From Eggerthellaceae bacterium (GTDB taxonomy: Bacteria; Actinomycetota; Coriobacteriia; Coriobacteriales; Eggerthellaceae): a stretch of DNA of 17,825 nt. The position numbers were made by a program, and so were the translations under genes. The stretch spans positions 1-17,825 of the forward strand of contig CAAEDC010000165.1 of the NCBI GenBank assembly GCA_900754495.1, read 5' to 3'. Below the pieces are notes generated by a model. That model saw only the letters and a list, made by a program, of their open reading frames with translations. It ran no database searches and was not told the DNA's origin. The stretch's first letter is position 1, and every line of letters begins with the position of its first letter. Shown piece by piece: positions 1-7,445 of the stretch.

Positions 1-1655
1 CGCAGGTACTCCCACACGAGCAGCACCAGCAGGATGCTCATCACGATCAGATAGCCGATCACAGCACCGGGCAGGCCGGTGAAGCCCACGAGCAAAAGCG
101 GGATGAACAGGGAGAAGCCGAACGTGATCAGGTACAGCTTCATGACGGAGCCCTGCTTGCGCAGCACCGTGACGATCTGGTAGAGGAAGTCGATCGCCGC
201 GGTGACGCCGCCGGCGGCCACCATGATGAGGCTGAGCCCCCGGTACTCGGAGAAGTCGAGCCCGTAGAGGAATCCCAGGATGGGGATGCCGACGGTGCTC
301 ATGATCGCCATCAGGCCGACGGTCACGGCCAACACGAACAGCAGCATCGCGATGATGATGAGGTCGAAGCGCTTGCGCTTGGCCTGCGCCCACACGTTGG
401 CGATACGCACGAGCTGCGGCTTGTACACCACCTGCACCGTCAGCAGCAGCGCATGGGCGGGGAAGTACAGCGCGTTGAAGTACAGCTGGTTGTCGTAGGA
501 CAGCATGCCCTCCATCACGAACTTGGGCATGTTGTCGATGAGGTTGTACATGAACAGCGCGATGAACAGCGGGAAGCAATCCTTGAACAGCTCGCCGATG
601 CTGTCCAGGCGCACGCGGCGCGATTTGGGCGTTTCCAGGAACGCCAGGGGAAGCGTCAGCACCACGAACGACGCCGCCGCGGCAATCGCCATGGCGATGC
701 TCGCCACCGCCAGGTTGCGCGTGAGGAAAAGGAACAGCGAGAACACCACGATGGCGACGATTGAGCGGAACGCCTGCGAGATGCCCGCAAGGTAGAGCTT
801 GTCCATCTGCTGCAGGCGGCCTTCGTACACGTCGGCCAAGGCGTCGATCATCTTGTATGAGTACACGCCCATGCAGATGAGGAACATCGTGTCATCGTAG
901 CCGCGCAGCACGCAGTACGCATAGCCTGCGACCATCATCAGGATGCAGGTGAGGATGCGGTTGACCTGGTAATCCGAGAACGAATGCCTTTCGTTCAGGT
1001 CGGAGAGCTGGTAGGTGCGCACACCGTAGTTGCCCAGGAACATGAGCAGAAGGCCCGTGACGAACGCCATCGAGAACATACCGGCCTGCTCGGCGCCCAC
1101 AAGCTGCGTGCAGACGATGGTGAGCAGGGGGAACACCATGCCCCACGCGCCGGTGCCGATGGAGTTCCACACGTAGTCGCGCGTGGTGCGGTGCGACGCG
1201 TACATGTCGCGCTGGTCGTCGACCTTGCCCTCCATGACGATGTCGAGCAGGCGGTCCCACCAGGCGCCGATGGCACGGGCTATGAAGTTGGGCTTGTGGG
1301 TGCGCACGCGCTTGCCGCCGCGTTTGCGGAAGCGGCCCTGCGGCTCCTCTTGGGATGTATCGGCGTTGGCGCCGGGGGTTCCCAGGGGCAGGTACTCGGC
1401 AGGCAGGACCTGCTTGGCATGGGAGGCTTTCTTCGCGCGGGCGTTCGCTTGCGCGGGGTCGGCGTGGCGTCCCGCCTTGGAGCCGAGCGTGCGGCGCTGC
1501 TGTTCGGCTGCGGGGGCGTGTCGGTACGACGGGCCCTGCTCGGGGCGGCGTCCGGGCTGGTCGGCCAGTCCGTGGCGCGCACGACGGGAAGCCCCCGACG
1601 TCGCTCGGCGGCTCTGCTCCCCGTTCGATTGTTCCCGTTTGGGCGAATCCGACAT
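1..1655 (-). CDS. Polysaccharide flippase (Wzx/MATE-like membrane protein), 3' end cut by window edge
   Basis: About 551 codons are in the window and the frame is open to base 1. After a basic, low-complexity, probably disordered cytosolic tail of roughly 150 residues come repeated hydrophobic segments (for example around NSIGTGAWGMVFPLLTIV, then VAIVVFSLFLFL and LIIIAMLLFVLAVTVGL). These are separated by short polar loops, the layout of the Wzx/polysaccharide transporter branch of the MVF/MATE superfamily. Such proteins move lipid-linked sugars across the cytoplasmic membrane for capsule, teichoic acid or O-antigen-like polymers. The internal loop GVRTYQLSDLNE is also typical of these flippases. 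The start is uncertain: ATG at 1655 is used, but a TTG at 1694 is in frame and no good ribosome site sits just before either. The gene has its own candidate -10 box and a hairpin separates it from the AAA gene, so it is probably not part of the chaperone cassette. The family call is firm; the substrate is unknown. Confidence 0.82.
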   Translation of the reverse strand, partial: MSDSPKREQSNGEQSRRATSGASRRARHGLADQPGRRPEQGPSYRHAPAAEQQRRTLGSKAGRHADPAQANARAKKASHAKQVLPAEYLPLGTPGANADTSQEEPQGRFRKRGGKRVRTHKPNFIARAIGAWWDRLLDIVMEGKVDDQRDMYASHRTTRDYVWNSIGTGAWGMVFPLLTIVCTQLVGAEQAGMFSMAFVTGLLLMFLGNYGVRTYQLSDLNERHSFSDYQVNRILTCILMMVAGYAYCVLRGYDDTMFLICMGVYSYKMIDALADVYEGRLQQMDKLYLAGISQAFRSIVAIVVFSLFLFLTRNLAVASIAMAIAAAASFVVLTLPLAFLETPKSRRVRLDSIGELFKDCFPLFIALFMYNLIDNMPKFVMEGMLSYDNQLYFNALYFPAHALLLTVQVVYKPQLVRIANVWAQAKRKRFDLIIIAMLLFVLAVTVGLMAIMSTVGIPILGFLYGLDFSEYRGLSLIMVAAGGVTAAIDFLYQIVTVLRKQGSVMKLYLITFGFSLFIPLLLVGFTGLPGAVIGYLIVMSILLVLLVWEYL

Positions 1656-1732
1656 GTCGATGCGGCGCGGGCCGCCGACCTCCTCAGCATCCAACGCGGC
1701 GTCTGCCGCGTGCGTGGCTTCGTGACTTTGCG

Positions 1733-1738
1733 ATTATA
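1733..1738 (-). promoter_or_regulatory. Candidate -10 box of the flippase promoter
   Basis: On the minus strand this reads TATAAT, an exact match to the housekeeping -10 consensus and one of the few AT-rich hexamers in the region. It lies about 75 nt upstream of the ATG at 1655 and about 40 nt upstream of the TTG at 1694. The hexamer 17 nt further upstream (GAAAGG) matches a -35 poorly, so the call rests on the -10 alone. Confidence 0.45.
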
Positions 1739-1837
1739 CCGTCACAGGGGGGAGTCCTTTCCCCTCGCCATGCCAAAGTCATACAAATGCTCAAACGCCG
1801 CGCCGGGTGGGTTCCGCGTTGGGCGGATGGATGCACG

Positions 1838-1874
1838 TCGGACACGGCGGGCAAGAGCGCCTCGCCGCGTCCGA
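1838..1874 (-). terminator. Strong GC hairpin after the AAA+ gene, possible terminator
   Basis: TCGGACACGGC at 1838-1848 pairs with GCCGCGTCCGA at 1864-1874: an 11-bp stem with one G-U wobble, extendable by a few pairs across a short loop. It starts 9 nt past the stop codon of the AAA+ gene. There is no U-run after it on the minus strand, so it is either a U-poor terminator, as is common in high-GC genomes, or an mRNA-stabilising structure. Its position, between the end of the cassette and the flippase promoter, supports a transcription-unit boundary. Confidence 0.4.
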
Positions 1875-1882
1875 TGCTCCGC

Positions 1883-3076
1883 CTAGGCGAACCCCAGCGG
1901 TTTTGCGGGCTTGGCGTCCATGTCGGGGTCGGCCAGCGCCGCGGCGATGTCGCAGGCGCGCACCTCGGTGTCGTCGGCGCGCAGCGCCTGCTTGATGATC
2001 ACGCGGTCGAACAGCCGACGCACGCTGCGCGCGTTGGAGAATCCCGCGCTGCGCCTCAGGGTGCGCATGGCGCCGGGCAGCTCGTCGCGGACGTCGTCGG
2101 CGAGTTGGAACCCCTTCGTCTGCGCGAAGAGCGCGAAGATCCGGCAGAGCTCGTCGTCGGTGTAGCTTGCGAACGGCACGCGGAATCCGAAACGGTCGCG
2201 CAGTCCCGGGTTCATCTCCATGAGGTGGTCCATCTGGTCGGGGTAGCCCGCCGCGATGCAGATCACGCGGTCGCGGTCGGATTCCAGCATCTCGTTGAGC
2301 GTGTCCACCGCTTCGCGTGCGTACTCGTTGCCCCGCGTCCCGACCAGACGGTACGCCTCGTCGATGAAGAGGATGCCGCCGTAGGCCTTGCGCACCATCG
2401 CACGCACGAGGCGCGGCGTCTGGCCCACGAAGCGCCCGATGAGGTCGGCGGCGTCGGCTTTGACGAACACGCCTTTGCCCGACGTGATGCCCTTGTCGTC
2501 GTAGAACGCCAGAAGCCGGCGTGCGAGCTCGGTCTTGCCGGTGCCCGGAGGGCCGGTGAACAGCATATGCGCGCTTTCGAGCGACTCCCGTCCGTGCTTG
2601 GCGACGGCGTTGCCGATCTCGAACACGAGCCGTTTCTGCTCGGCGAGCCCGATGAGGTTGGCGAAGGGATCCCGCGCCAGCTTCCGCTCGAGCTCGGTCG
2701 CCGGTTGGAAGTCGCGCGCGCGGGCCACCTCGTGCTCGGGGTCCATCGCCGCCACCTCGGCGATGAGGTGCAGCTGCGAGGCGTTCTCGGCGGAGGGGAT
2801 GACCTCGTGGAACGACACGTTGCAGTGGGAGAACATGCGCTTGACGGCCATCACGCCGTTTTTGGCGTTGGGGGAGCCGATTCCGATGATCGGCTTCTCG
2901 GGCTCCTTCAACAGGAAGGGCAAGCGCGCGCTGCCCTTGTCGTAGGAGGCCTTGCCCACCATCATCTTGACGTCGGAGGCGCGCAGGAAATTGACCGCCT
3001 CGGCGATGCCCTCGTAGTCGGGCGCTGCCTCCCCGAAATCGAGGATGCCTGCGTAGAAGGTTCCGATGGGCTCCAT
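1883..3076 (-). CDS. CbxX/CfxQ-type AAA+ ATPase with extra N-terminal domain
   Basis: 397 residues. The AAA+ core spans about residues 135-385: Walker A GPPGTGKT (175-182), Walker B ILFIDE (235-240), a pore-loop-like GRFVGQT (214-220), the CbxX signature GYPDQM followed by NPGLRDRF (277-296) that carries the candidate arginine finger, and a sensor-2-like SNARSVRRLF (347-356). This is the CbxX/CfxQ (SpoVK-like) clade of hexameric remodelling ATPases, known from rubisco activation and from ESX secretion (EccA). Residues 1-130 are a separate domain that I do not recognise; it could select substrates. ESX ATPases have TPR repeats there and this one visibly does not. The start is backed by GGAGG 6 nt upstream. 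It begins 1 nt after the stop of the upstream YbjN-like gene, so it is translationally coupled and is the last gene of the minus-strand run. Likely role (inference): unfolding or disassembling a partner from this cassette. Sure of the family, not of the target. Confidence 0.9.
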   Translation of the reverse strand: MEPIGTFYAGILDFGEAAPDYEGIAEAVNFLRASDVKMMVGKASYDKGSARLPFLLKEPEKPIIGIGSPNAKNGVMAVKRMFSHCNVSFHEVIPSAENASQLHLIAEVAAMDPEHEVARARDFQPATELERKLARDPFANLIGLAEQKRLVFEIGNAVAKHGRESLESAHMLFTGPPGTGKTELARRLLAFYDDKGITSGKGVFVKADAADLIGRFVGQTPRLVRAMVRKAYGGILFIDEAYRLVGTRGNEYAREAVDTLNEMLESDRDRVICIAAGYPDQMDHLMEMNPGLRDRFGFRVPFASYTDDELCRIFALFAQTKGFQLADDVRDELPGAMRTLRRSAGFSNARSVRRLFDRVIIKQALRADDTEVRACDIAAALADPDMDAKPAKPLGFA

Positions 3077-3077
3077 G

Positions 3078-3530
3078 CTACACCTCCGCCAACGTTTGGA
3101 TGAAGCGCTTCCAGACGCTGCGCCGTTTGCGCGGAGTCCCGCAGCGCGCCACCGTCTCTTCCAGCCACGGCCAGCATTCGTCGAAGTACCCGCGCGCGTC
3201 GCGCACCGCCTTGTCGATGGTGTCGGGCGCGGCGTCGGGCAGGTCGCGCCGCCAGCTCACCTGGCCGCTGACGGGGCTGAACTCGAAATCGAACCAGCGC
3301 TCGTCGCCCTCGTCCAAGCAGGCTGAGAGGAACGAGCACCCCGCATCGACGTCGGCGGGAAGCCGCAGCGGGGGGTAGAACGTCAGATGCGGCTGGGGTT
3401 CCAGCTCGAACTGGACGGCGATGCGCGCCGCGGCGCACTCGAGGAACCCCGCCGAGCGGTTGTCGTCCACGGCGTGGAAGCCGATCTCCTTGCAGAGCGC
3501 GCACGGCAGGTTGTTTTCGGGATAGAACAT
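3078..3530 (-). CDS. Small YbjN-like (type III chaperone-fold) protein
   Basis: 150 residues, soluble, acidic, no signal peptide. Near the N-terminus is a CALC pair (residues 10-13) plus scattered further cysteines. The middle has alternating strands (around FELEPQPHLTFYPPL and WFDFEFSPVSGQVSWR), followed by a long C-terminal helix (IDKAVRDARGYFDECWPWLEETVA) and a basic end. The pattern resembles the YbjN/type III secretion chaperone fold, but the similarity is weak by eye and the name is tentative. The frame is open upstream to 3755. I chose ATG 3530 because AGAGGAG lies 5 nt before it and the upstream part overlaps the 331-residue gene in another frame. It sits 13 nt after that gene and 1 nt before the AAA+ gene, so it is probably co-translated with the ATPase and may act as its adaptor (inference). 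Confidence 0.72.
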   Translation of the reverse strand: MFYPENNLPCALCKEIGFHAVDDNRSAGFLECAAARIAVQFELEPQPHLTFYPPLRLPADVDAGCSFLSACLDEGDERWFDFEFSPVSGQVSWRRDLPDAAPDTIDKAVRDARGYFDECWPWLEETVARCGTPRKRRSVWKRFIQTLAEV

Positions 3531-3543
3531 CGGACGCTCCTCT

Positions 3544-4539
3544 CTACTCGTCGTCCTCGTCGCGGGGTTGGGGATCGAAGTCGGCGCCGTAGGCGGTCTC
3601 GAACTCGAGATCGTCCATCTCGTCGTAATCGCCCGTATAGATGGCAAGCGCCTTGGCGGGGCTGGTCCCCAGCGACACAAGGCTGAACAGGCGGATCGCC
3701 TCCTCGCAGCAGGCGAGCGCGAGGATGAGCCGGCGCTCGAAGCGCACGGGGTCATCGCACGACGACGCGTAGGCGAACCGCACCGCGCCGTCGTGGCCGA
3801 TGCGCTCGAAGCCGCGCAGGCGCAGGATCCCGTTGGCCATCATCGCGAACAGGTTGGCATCGCGGATGCGGCCGCGGCGCACGCGGTATCCCGTGTCGAT
3901 CTCGACGCGGGCGGTCCCGATCCGAAGCGGCGTGCAGAGGATCCGGCATGATCTGCCGGGGGAGGCGGAAGGGGCCACCCAGCCGCCGAAGCCCTCGTGG
4001 TAGCGGAAGGAGAACGAGGGGCACGCGTCCAGGCAGCGGGCAAGCTCCTCGAACTCCTCCTCATCCTCGCCGAAATAGTTCGCCTCGTCGAAGAGGGGGT
4101 CGTAGCCGTCGTCTTCGTCTGCGCCGGAGGGGCGATCGGCGCCACCGCTCGCGCCCGCGTCGCGGCTGTCGTCCTCGTCTGCATCGGAGGGGCCGGCGCT
4201 TGCCGGGGCGGAGGCGCTGTCCGATGGGGCACCGCCGCTTTCGGGCGCATCGGCCGTCATGGGCGCGCGATCGTCCGCCGCATCGCCTTCGGTTCTTCGC
4301 CCCTCCCGTCCGAAGGACGGATCCTCCGGATTGTCGGGATGGGCGGCCTTGGCGTGGGAGAGCAGCCGTTCGAGCATGCCGCCCGTCTCCGTGCCGCCGC
4401 CTCCGAGGCGCTCGTTGCGCAGCGGCGCGCCTTCGGGGTCGGGGGCTCGGTCGGATCCCCGCTCGTCGGGGGAGGGCTTGCGGGCCCGCTTTTTGGCGGG
4501 GGTCAGATCCTCCACCATGTCGATCGTCAGGTCGGTCAT
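3544..4539 (-). CDS. YbjN-like protein with long disordered acidic N-terminus
   Basis: 331 residues. Residues 1-150 are low complexity (Asp, Glu, Ala, Ser, Gly, Pro) with two near-repeats of a DADEDD/GADEDDGYD type, and so are very likely disordered. Inside this region is one amphipathic stretch, GGMLERLLSHAKAAH (53-67). Residues about 155-305 look folded: strands through FSFRYHEGFGGWVA and ARVEIDTGYRVR, then ANLFAMMANGILRLRGFERIGHDG and a helical LILALACCEEAIRLFSLV. This order fits the YbjN/type III chaperone-like family, in which the residue run around a helix and a Gly-rich turn is typical. The C-terminus is acidic again (PRDEDDE). The gene starts within the ATGA overlap (4536-4539) with the preceding coiled-coil gene and has GGAAGGAGG upstream, so it is translationally coupled. 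An adaptor or tether is plausible; no catalytic residues are visible. Confidence 0.78.
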   Translation of the reverse strand: MTDLTIDMVEDLTPAKKRARKPSPDERGSDRAPDPEGAPLRNERLGGGGTETGGMLERLLSHAKAAHPDNPEDPSFGREGRRTEGDAADDRAPMTADAPESGGAPSDSASAPASAGPSDADEDDSRDAGASGGADRPSGADEDDGYDPLFDEANYFGEDEEEFEELARCLDACPSFSFRYHEGFGGWVAPSASPGRSCRILCTPLRIGTARVEIDTGYRVRRGRIRDANLFAMMANGILRLRGFERIGHDGAVRFAYASSCDDPVRFERRLILALACCEEAIRLFSLVSLGTSPAKALAIYTGDYDEMDDLEFETAYGADFDPQPRDEDDE

Positions 4540-5276
4540 GCGCGGGCCTCCTTCCCCTCATCGCCGACGGAGGGGTTGCCGTCAAGCGCCTGCCTCATGA
4601 TGTCCGTTGCCGCCTCCTCGATGCGGGGAGGCTCGGCGCCCGCGCAGAGCGCCTGGCGTCGGCAGCCGTCAACGGCGCGCAGGTAGCGTGCCGCGCGCTC
4701 GCGGTAGCGCTCGATCAGCAGCGTCAGCTTGAGTGCGGCGTCGTTTCTCAGGAAGGCCTGGCGCGTGCGCAGGCTGGACAGGCGCGCGCGGTCGGCGTCG
4801 AGGGAGCGGCGCAGCTGGCAGAGCTCACGCTCGCGCTGGCGCGCCTCGAACGTCGGGAGTGTGCCGCCATCCTCGCCCTCCCCGTCGCCGTCCGCCTGGG
4901 CGGCGTTCTGGCCGGCAAGGCGGATCGCCTCCTCCATCTCCTCGAGGCGCGCGGCGTCGCGGGGGATCGAGCTGTTCAGGCATCCGATCTCGTCCTGGGC
5001 CTCGCTCAGCTGGGAATGCCTCAGCTGGGCAAGCGAGACGATCTCTGCCAGGCTTTCGGCGCGCAGCGCGTTCAGGTGCGACGAATGCGCGGTGCCGTCG
5101 ACGATCTCGACCAGCCCGCGGCGCCCGTCACGCCGGCCCGCGCATGACAGGGAGAGCCGTTCGAGCAGGCCCAGCCTCGTGTCGTCGAACCACGCCATGC
5201 CGATCTCGCGGTATTCGAAGGAACCGGGATCGTCATCCTCGACGACAAACGCCTTTTCGAAGAAATCCTTGAACAT
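4536..5276 (-). CDS. Coiled-coil protein of unknown function
   Basis: 246 residues from ATG 5276. I do not recognise a family. Residues 1-45 form a short, possibly folded head (MFKDFFEKAFVVEDDD). From about residue 60 to 225 the sequence is almost entirely helical with heptad-like spacing of Leu/Ala, for example LNALRAESLAEIVSLAQLR, then LRRSLDADRARLSSLRTRQ. It is broken by an acidic Gly-rich linker (GDGEGEDGG, about 131-139), suggesting an antiparallel or two-segment coiled coil. No membrane segment or signal peptide. An alternative ATG at 5291 adds MKGPS; 5276 is preferred because AAAGGA stands 6 nt upstream. It overlaps the next gene by 4 nt. About 208 nt separate it from the GTPase gene upstream. 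A scaffold role between the GTPase and the YbjN-like proteins is inference only. Confidence 0.8.
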   Translation of the reverse strand: MFKDFFEKAFVVEDDDPGSFEYREIGMAWFDDTRLGLLERLSLSCAGRRDGRRGLVEIVDGTAHSSHLNALRAESLAEIVSLAQLRHSQLSEAQDEIGCLNSSIPRDAARLEEMEEAIRLAGQNAAQADGDGEGEDGGTLPTFEARQRERELCQLRRSLDADRARLSSLRTRQAFLRNDAALKLTLLIERYRERAARYLRAVDGCRRQALCAGAEPPRIEEAATDIMRQALDGNPSVGDEGKEARA

Positions 5277-5484
5277 GGAGGGTCCTTTCATCGTTTGTCC
5301 TGCGTTTCAACCTGGCCATAACGATAGGGGCGCCGCCGCCGGCCGTCGGGGGGAAGGGGAGGGGGAGCCGCAGGGTCGCCCTCCGGTCGCGGCGAGCGCG
5401 TCCGCGTCGGGTGCCGGGCGGCTGTCGGAGCGCGGTCGTCCGGGTCGGATCGCAGCGGGACGGACGACGTTCGGCGCCGCCTTA
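5277..5484. other. Intergenic gap between GTPase and coiled-coil genes
   Basis: About 208 nt, strongly G-biased on the plus strand. Open frames through it are only extensions of shadow frames. No convincing promoter is seen; the best minus-strand -10-like hexamer is TATCGT near 5336, with no matching -35. The GTPase gene ends here with tandem stops (TGA TAA). Confidence 0.4.
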
Positions 5485-7017
5485 TCATGCCGCCGCCGCG
5501 ATGCGGGCGGCGTCCAGGCCGAGCGCCCGGCAGAGCGGGGCGTCCGCCTGCGCGAGGATCCAGGCGATGGGCTCCATCACGCCTTGCGGCGCATAGCGGC
5601 CCGCCCCGCGTGCGTGGCCGATGGCGCTGCAGGCGAAGTAGCGTGCGGTCTCGAAGCGCGCGGCGACCGTGTTCAGGAAGTTGCCCATGCCGTTGTCGGC
5701 GAGAAACGCGCGGCACAGCGCATCGTGGATGTCGACGGGGTCGAGGGAGGGGTCGCGCAGCGACAGCGCGCGCGCCGCGTCCGCGTCGAAGAAGGGCGTC
5801 AGCCCCGCCTGGTCGATCTTGCTCAGCACGATGGCGAGCGGAACGCGCAGCTTCTCCCCGGCCGGGATCCCCGCGGCATCCTGCATCTTGGCGATGAGGG
5901 CGGCGAGCACGCGGTTGGGGTCCTCGTTGCCGACGCCGGCCGAGTCGACCATGCCGAGGAGCCGCCGCCGCACGTCCCCCACCGCGGGGATGCTCATGGG
6001 GTCGATCATCAGCGCCACGCCGGCAGCGGCTCCGTACTGGAGCTGCCGTTCGTGCTCGGTGTTGGCGACGAACGCCTCGCCGGGCGTGTCGACCACGTGC
6101 ACGATGCGGTCCGGCTCCAGGGAGCCGCCGTGCAGCCGGAAGCTCAGGGGGGTCGATGTCGGCGCCGTGAGATCGGTCGACTCGAGCGTCATCGACACCT
6201 CGCCCGTCGCGTAATCGTCGAGCGCGGCGCGGTGCAAGGCCGCCGCCGCGCCCGGCAGGCAGGCGGCTGAAAGCCCCCGCGCGGGGGCGATCCGCTCCGT
6301 CAGCGTGTAGGCGATCGCGTTCATGAAGGCGGTTTTGCCCGTCGAGCGCCCGCCCGCGAGGGGGATGCACACGGCGCGCGCCTCCGCGCCCTCGATGTCG
6401 TGGGGCAGGGCGGGGTTGGTGCACACCGCTTTGAGGTCGGCGCGCTTGAAAGGCGCCCCGCCGCCTGTCGGCACGGCGGACCCGAACCGGGTGCTGGGCA
6501 GTTTCTGTCCGCATGAGCAGGTGTGATGCAGGATGCCGTAGCGTCCGGGCCTCAGGCGGTAGTGGATCGCTTTGCAGGAGGGGCAGCGGTAGCCCGGCAG
6601 CGTGAACGGCGTTTTGCACACGGGGCACATCCCCGCGATGCCGTCGCGCTTCATGCGGAGGGACTCCGCGCCGCCCACCGCCGCGACGGCGAGGGCGGCG
6701 GGTGCCGCGCCGATCGCGAGCACGGCGGCGTGCAGAAGCGCGATGACCACGACGGTCGCCGTTCCGAACAGGGCGATCGAGACGCCTCCGACGATGTCGA
6801 GGCTTGAGAGCAGCAGGCGCATGAGGATGCCGTCGGGATCCGACTTCAGCCGGTCTGCGGCGTTCGAGAAGTGGGATGCGATGCGGGAGCGGATCGCGCG
6901 CAACGCCGCGCGCGCCGTCGTGGCGAGATCGGGAAACCCCCGGTCGAGAAAGTAGTTCGCCTTCGCGGGCTCGTCGGGGAGCAGCCGCTCCATCGCCTTG
7001 GCAGTGGCCTTGTCCAT
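5485..7017 (-). CDS. Membrane-anchored zinc-ribbon GTPase (TRAFAC-type, double-GTPase-like)
   Basis: 510 residues. The N-terminal helical region (1-60) is followed by a hydrophobic block about 66-115 (SIALFGTATVVVIALLHAAVL and on), enough for one or two membrane helices. Next is a zinc ribbon, CPVC (131-134) and CPSC (145-148), with a further CSCG (167-170). The GTPase domain runs from about 210 to 500: P-loop GGRSTGKT (222-229), G3 DTPG (310-313), G4 SKID (399-402, an NKxD variant) and G5-like SAI (464-466). The order membrane anchor, ribbon, GTPase recalls the 'double-GTPase' proteins described in bacterial conflict loci; that link is from memory of the family. A switch GTPase at the inner face of the membrane is likely. 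The start has GGAAGGGGG upstream. It begins 18 nt after the 66-residue membrane protein gene, suggesting a paired membrane module. Confidence 0.86.
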   Translation of the reverse strand: MDKATAKAMERLLPDEPAKANYFLDRGFPDLATTARAALRAIRSRIASHFSNAADRLKSDPDGILMRLLLSSLDIVGGVSIALFGTATVVVIALLHAAVLAIGAAPAALAVAAVGGAESLRMKRDGIAGMCPVCKTPFTLPGYRCPSCKAIHYRLRPGRYGILHHTCSCGQKLPSTRFGSAVPTGGGAPFKRADLKAVCTNPALPHDIEGAEARAVCIPLAGGRSTGKTAFMNAIAYTLTERIAPARGLSAACLPGAAAALHRAALDDYATGEVSMTLESTDLTAPTSTPLSFRLHGGSLEPDRIVHVVDTPGEAFVANTEHERQLQYGAAAGVALMIDPMSIPAVGDVRRRLLGMVDSAGVGNEDPNRVLAALIAKMQDAAGIPAGEKLRVPLAIVLSKIDQAGLTPFFDADAARALSLRDPSLDPVDIHDALCRAFLADNGMGNFLNTVAARFETARYFACSAIGHARGAGRYAPQGVMEPIAWILAQADAPLCRALGLDAARIAAAA

Positions 7018-7035
7018 GCTGGCAACCCCCTTCCG

Positions 7036-7236
7036 CTAGGAGCTTCTCTTGCCGGTGCGCGCGCCCTTGAAGGCGCGCAGGTAGGCGCGCACGGCGAAGG
7101 ATCCCCCGTAGACGGCGGCGGCAAGCAGCAGCAGCGCGTCGAACGGAACGTCCGTCCACGAGAACAGCTCGGCGAGCACCTCCAGCGCGAGCATCGCGCA
7201 GAACAGGCCGACGAAGAATCTGAAGCAGCCTCCCAT
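7036..7236 (-). CDS. Small two-helix membrane protein
   Basis: 66 residues. Two hydrophobic stretches, FRFFVGLFCAMLALEVLAEL (5-24) and FDALLLLAAAVYGGSFAVRAY (about 32-52), are separated by a short acidic/Trp loop (FSWTDVP). The C-terminal tail is basic (RAFKGARTGKRSS), which by the positive-inside rule places both ends in the cytoplasm. AAAGGAG lies 8 nt before the ATG, a strong ribosome site, which together with the membrane pattern makes this a real gene despite its size. No family recognised. The stop lies 18 nt before the membrane GTPase, so it probably partners with or inserts alongside it (inference). Confidence 0.78.
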   Translation of the reverse strand: MGGCFRFFVGLFCAMLALEVLAELFSWTDVPFDALLLLAAAVYGGSFAVRAYLRAFKGARTGKRSS

Positions 7237-7445
7237 GCGGGTCTCCTTTCCCCCAACGCATCCTGGGGAAAGTATGGGCGGCGCAGCGGCGGGGCGCAGG
7301 GGTGAGCCCGAGGGGAGCAGAGGGGACGGTCCGCGACGCGGCGCGGAGGCGACCGCGCGGTTTGAGCCCCTTTGCGGAGGAGCGGAACCGTGGGGTGTTC
7401 GACGTTCGACGGTGATGGGAGGGGCCCTCCGCGGAGGACGGGATG
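7237..7445. other. Intergenic gap between the 1081-residue gene and the small membrane protein
   Basis: 209 nt, GC-rich, with no credible gene. Just past the stop codon of the upstream gene is a perfect 12-bp palindrome CCTCCGCGGAGG (7426-7437), overlapping a second inverted run (7418-7430). It has no U-run, so termination is doubtful. A weak -10-like CATACT on the minus strand near 7272-7277 has no -35 partner. I cannot say whether transcription restarts here. Confidence 0.35.

Noticed and set aside
1355..3103. A 582-codon plus-strand open frame
   Set aside because: It runs opposite the AAA+ gene, whose Walker and CbxX motifs are unambiguous, and has biased low-information composition.
5288..7261. 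A 657-codon minus-strand frame overlapping the GTPase
   Set aside because: Arg/Pro-rich shadow in another frame; the 510-codon frame carries the zinc ribbon and all GTPase motifs.
7418..7437. An intrinsic terminator after the 1081-residue gene
   Set aside because: Overlapping palindromes are present but have no loop of sensible size and no U-run.
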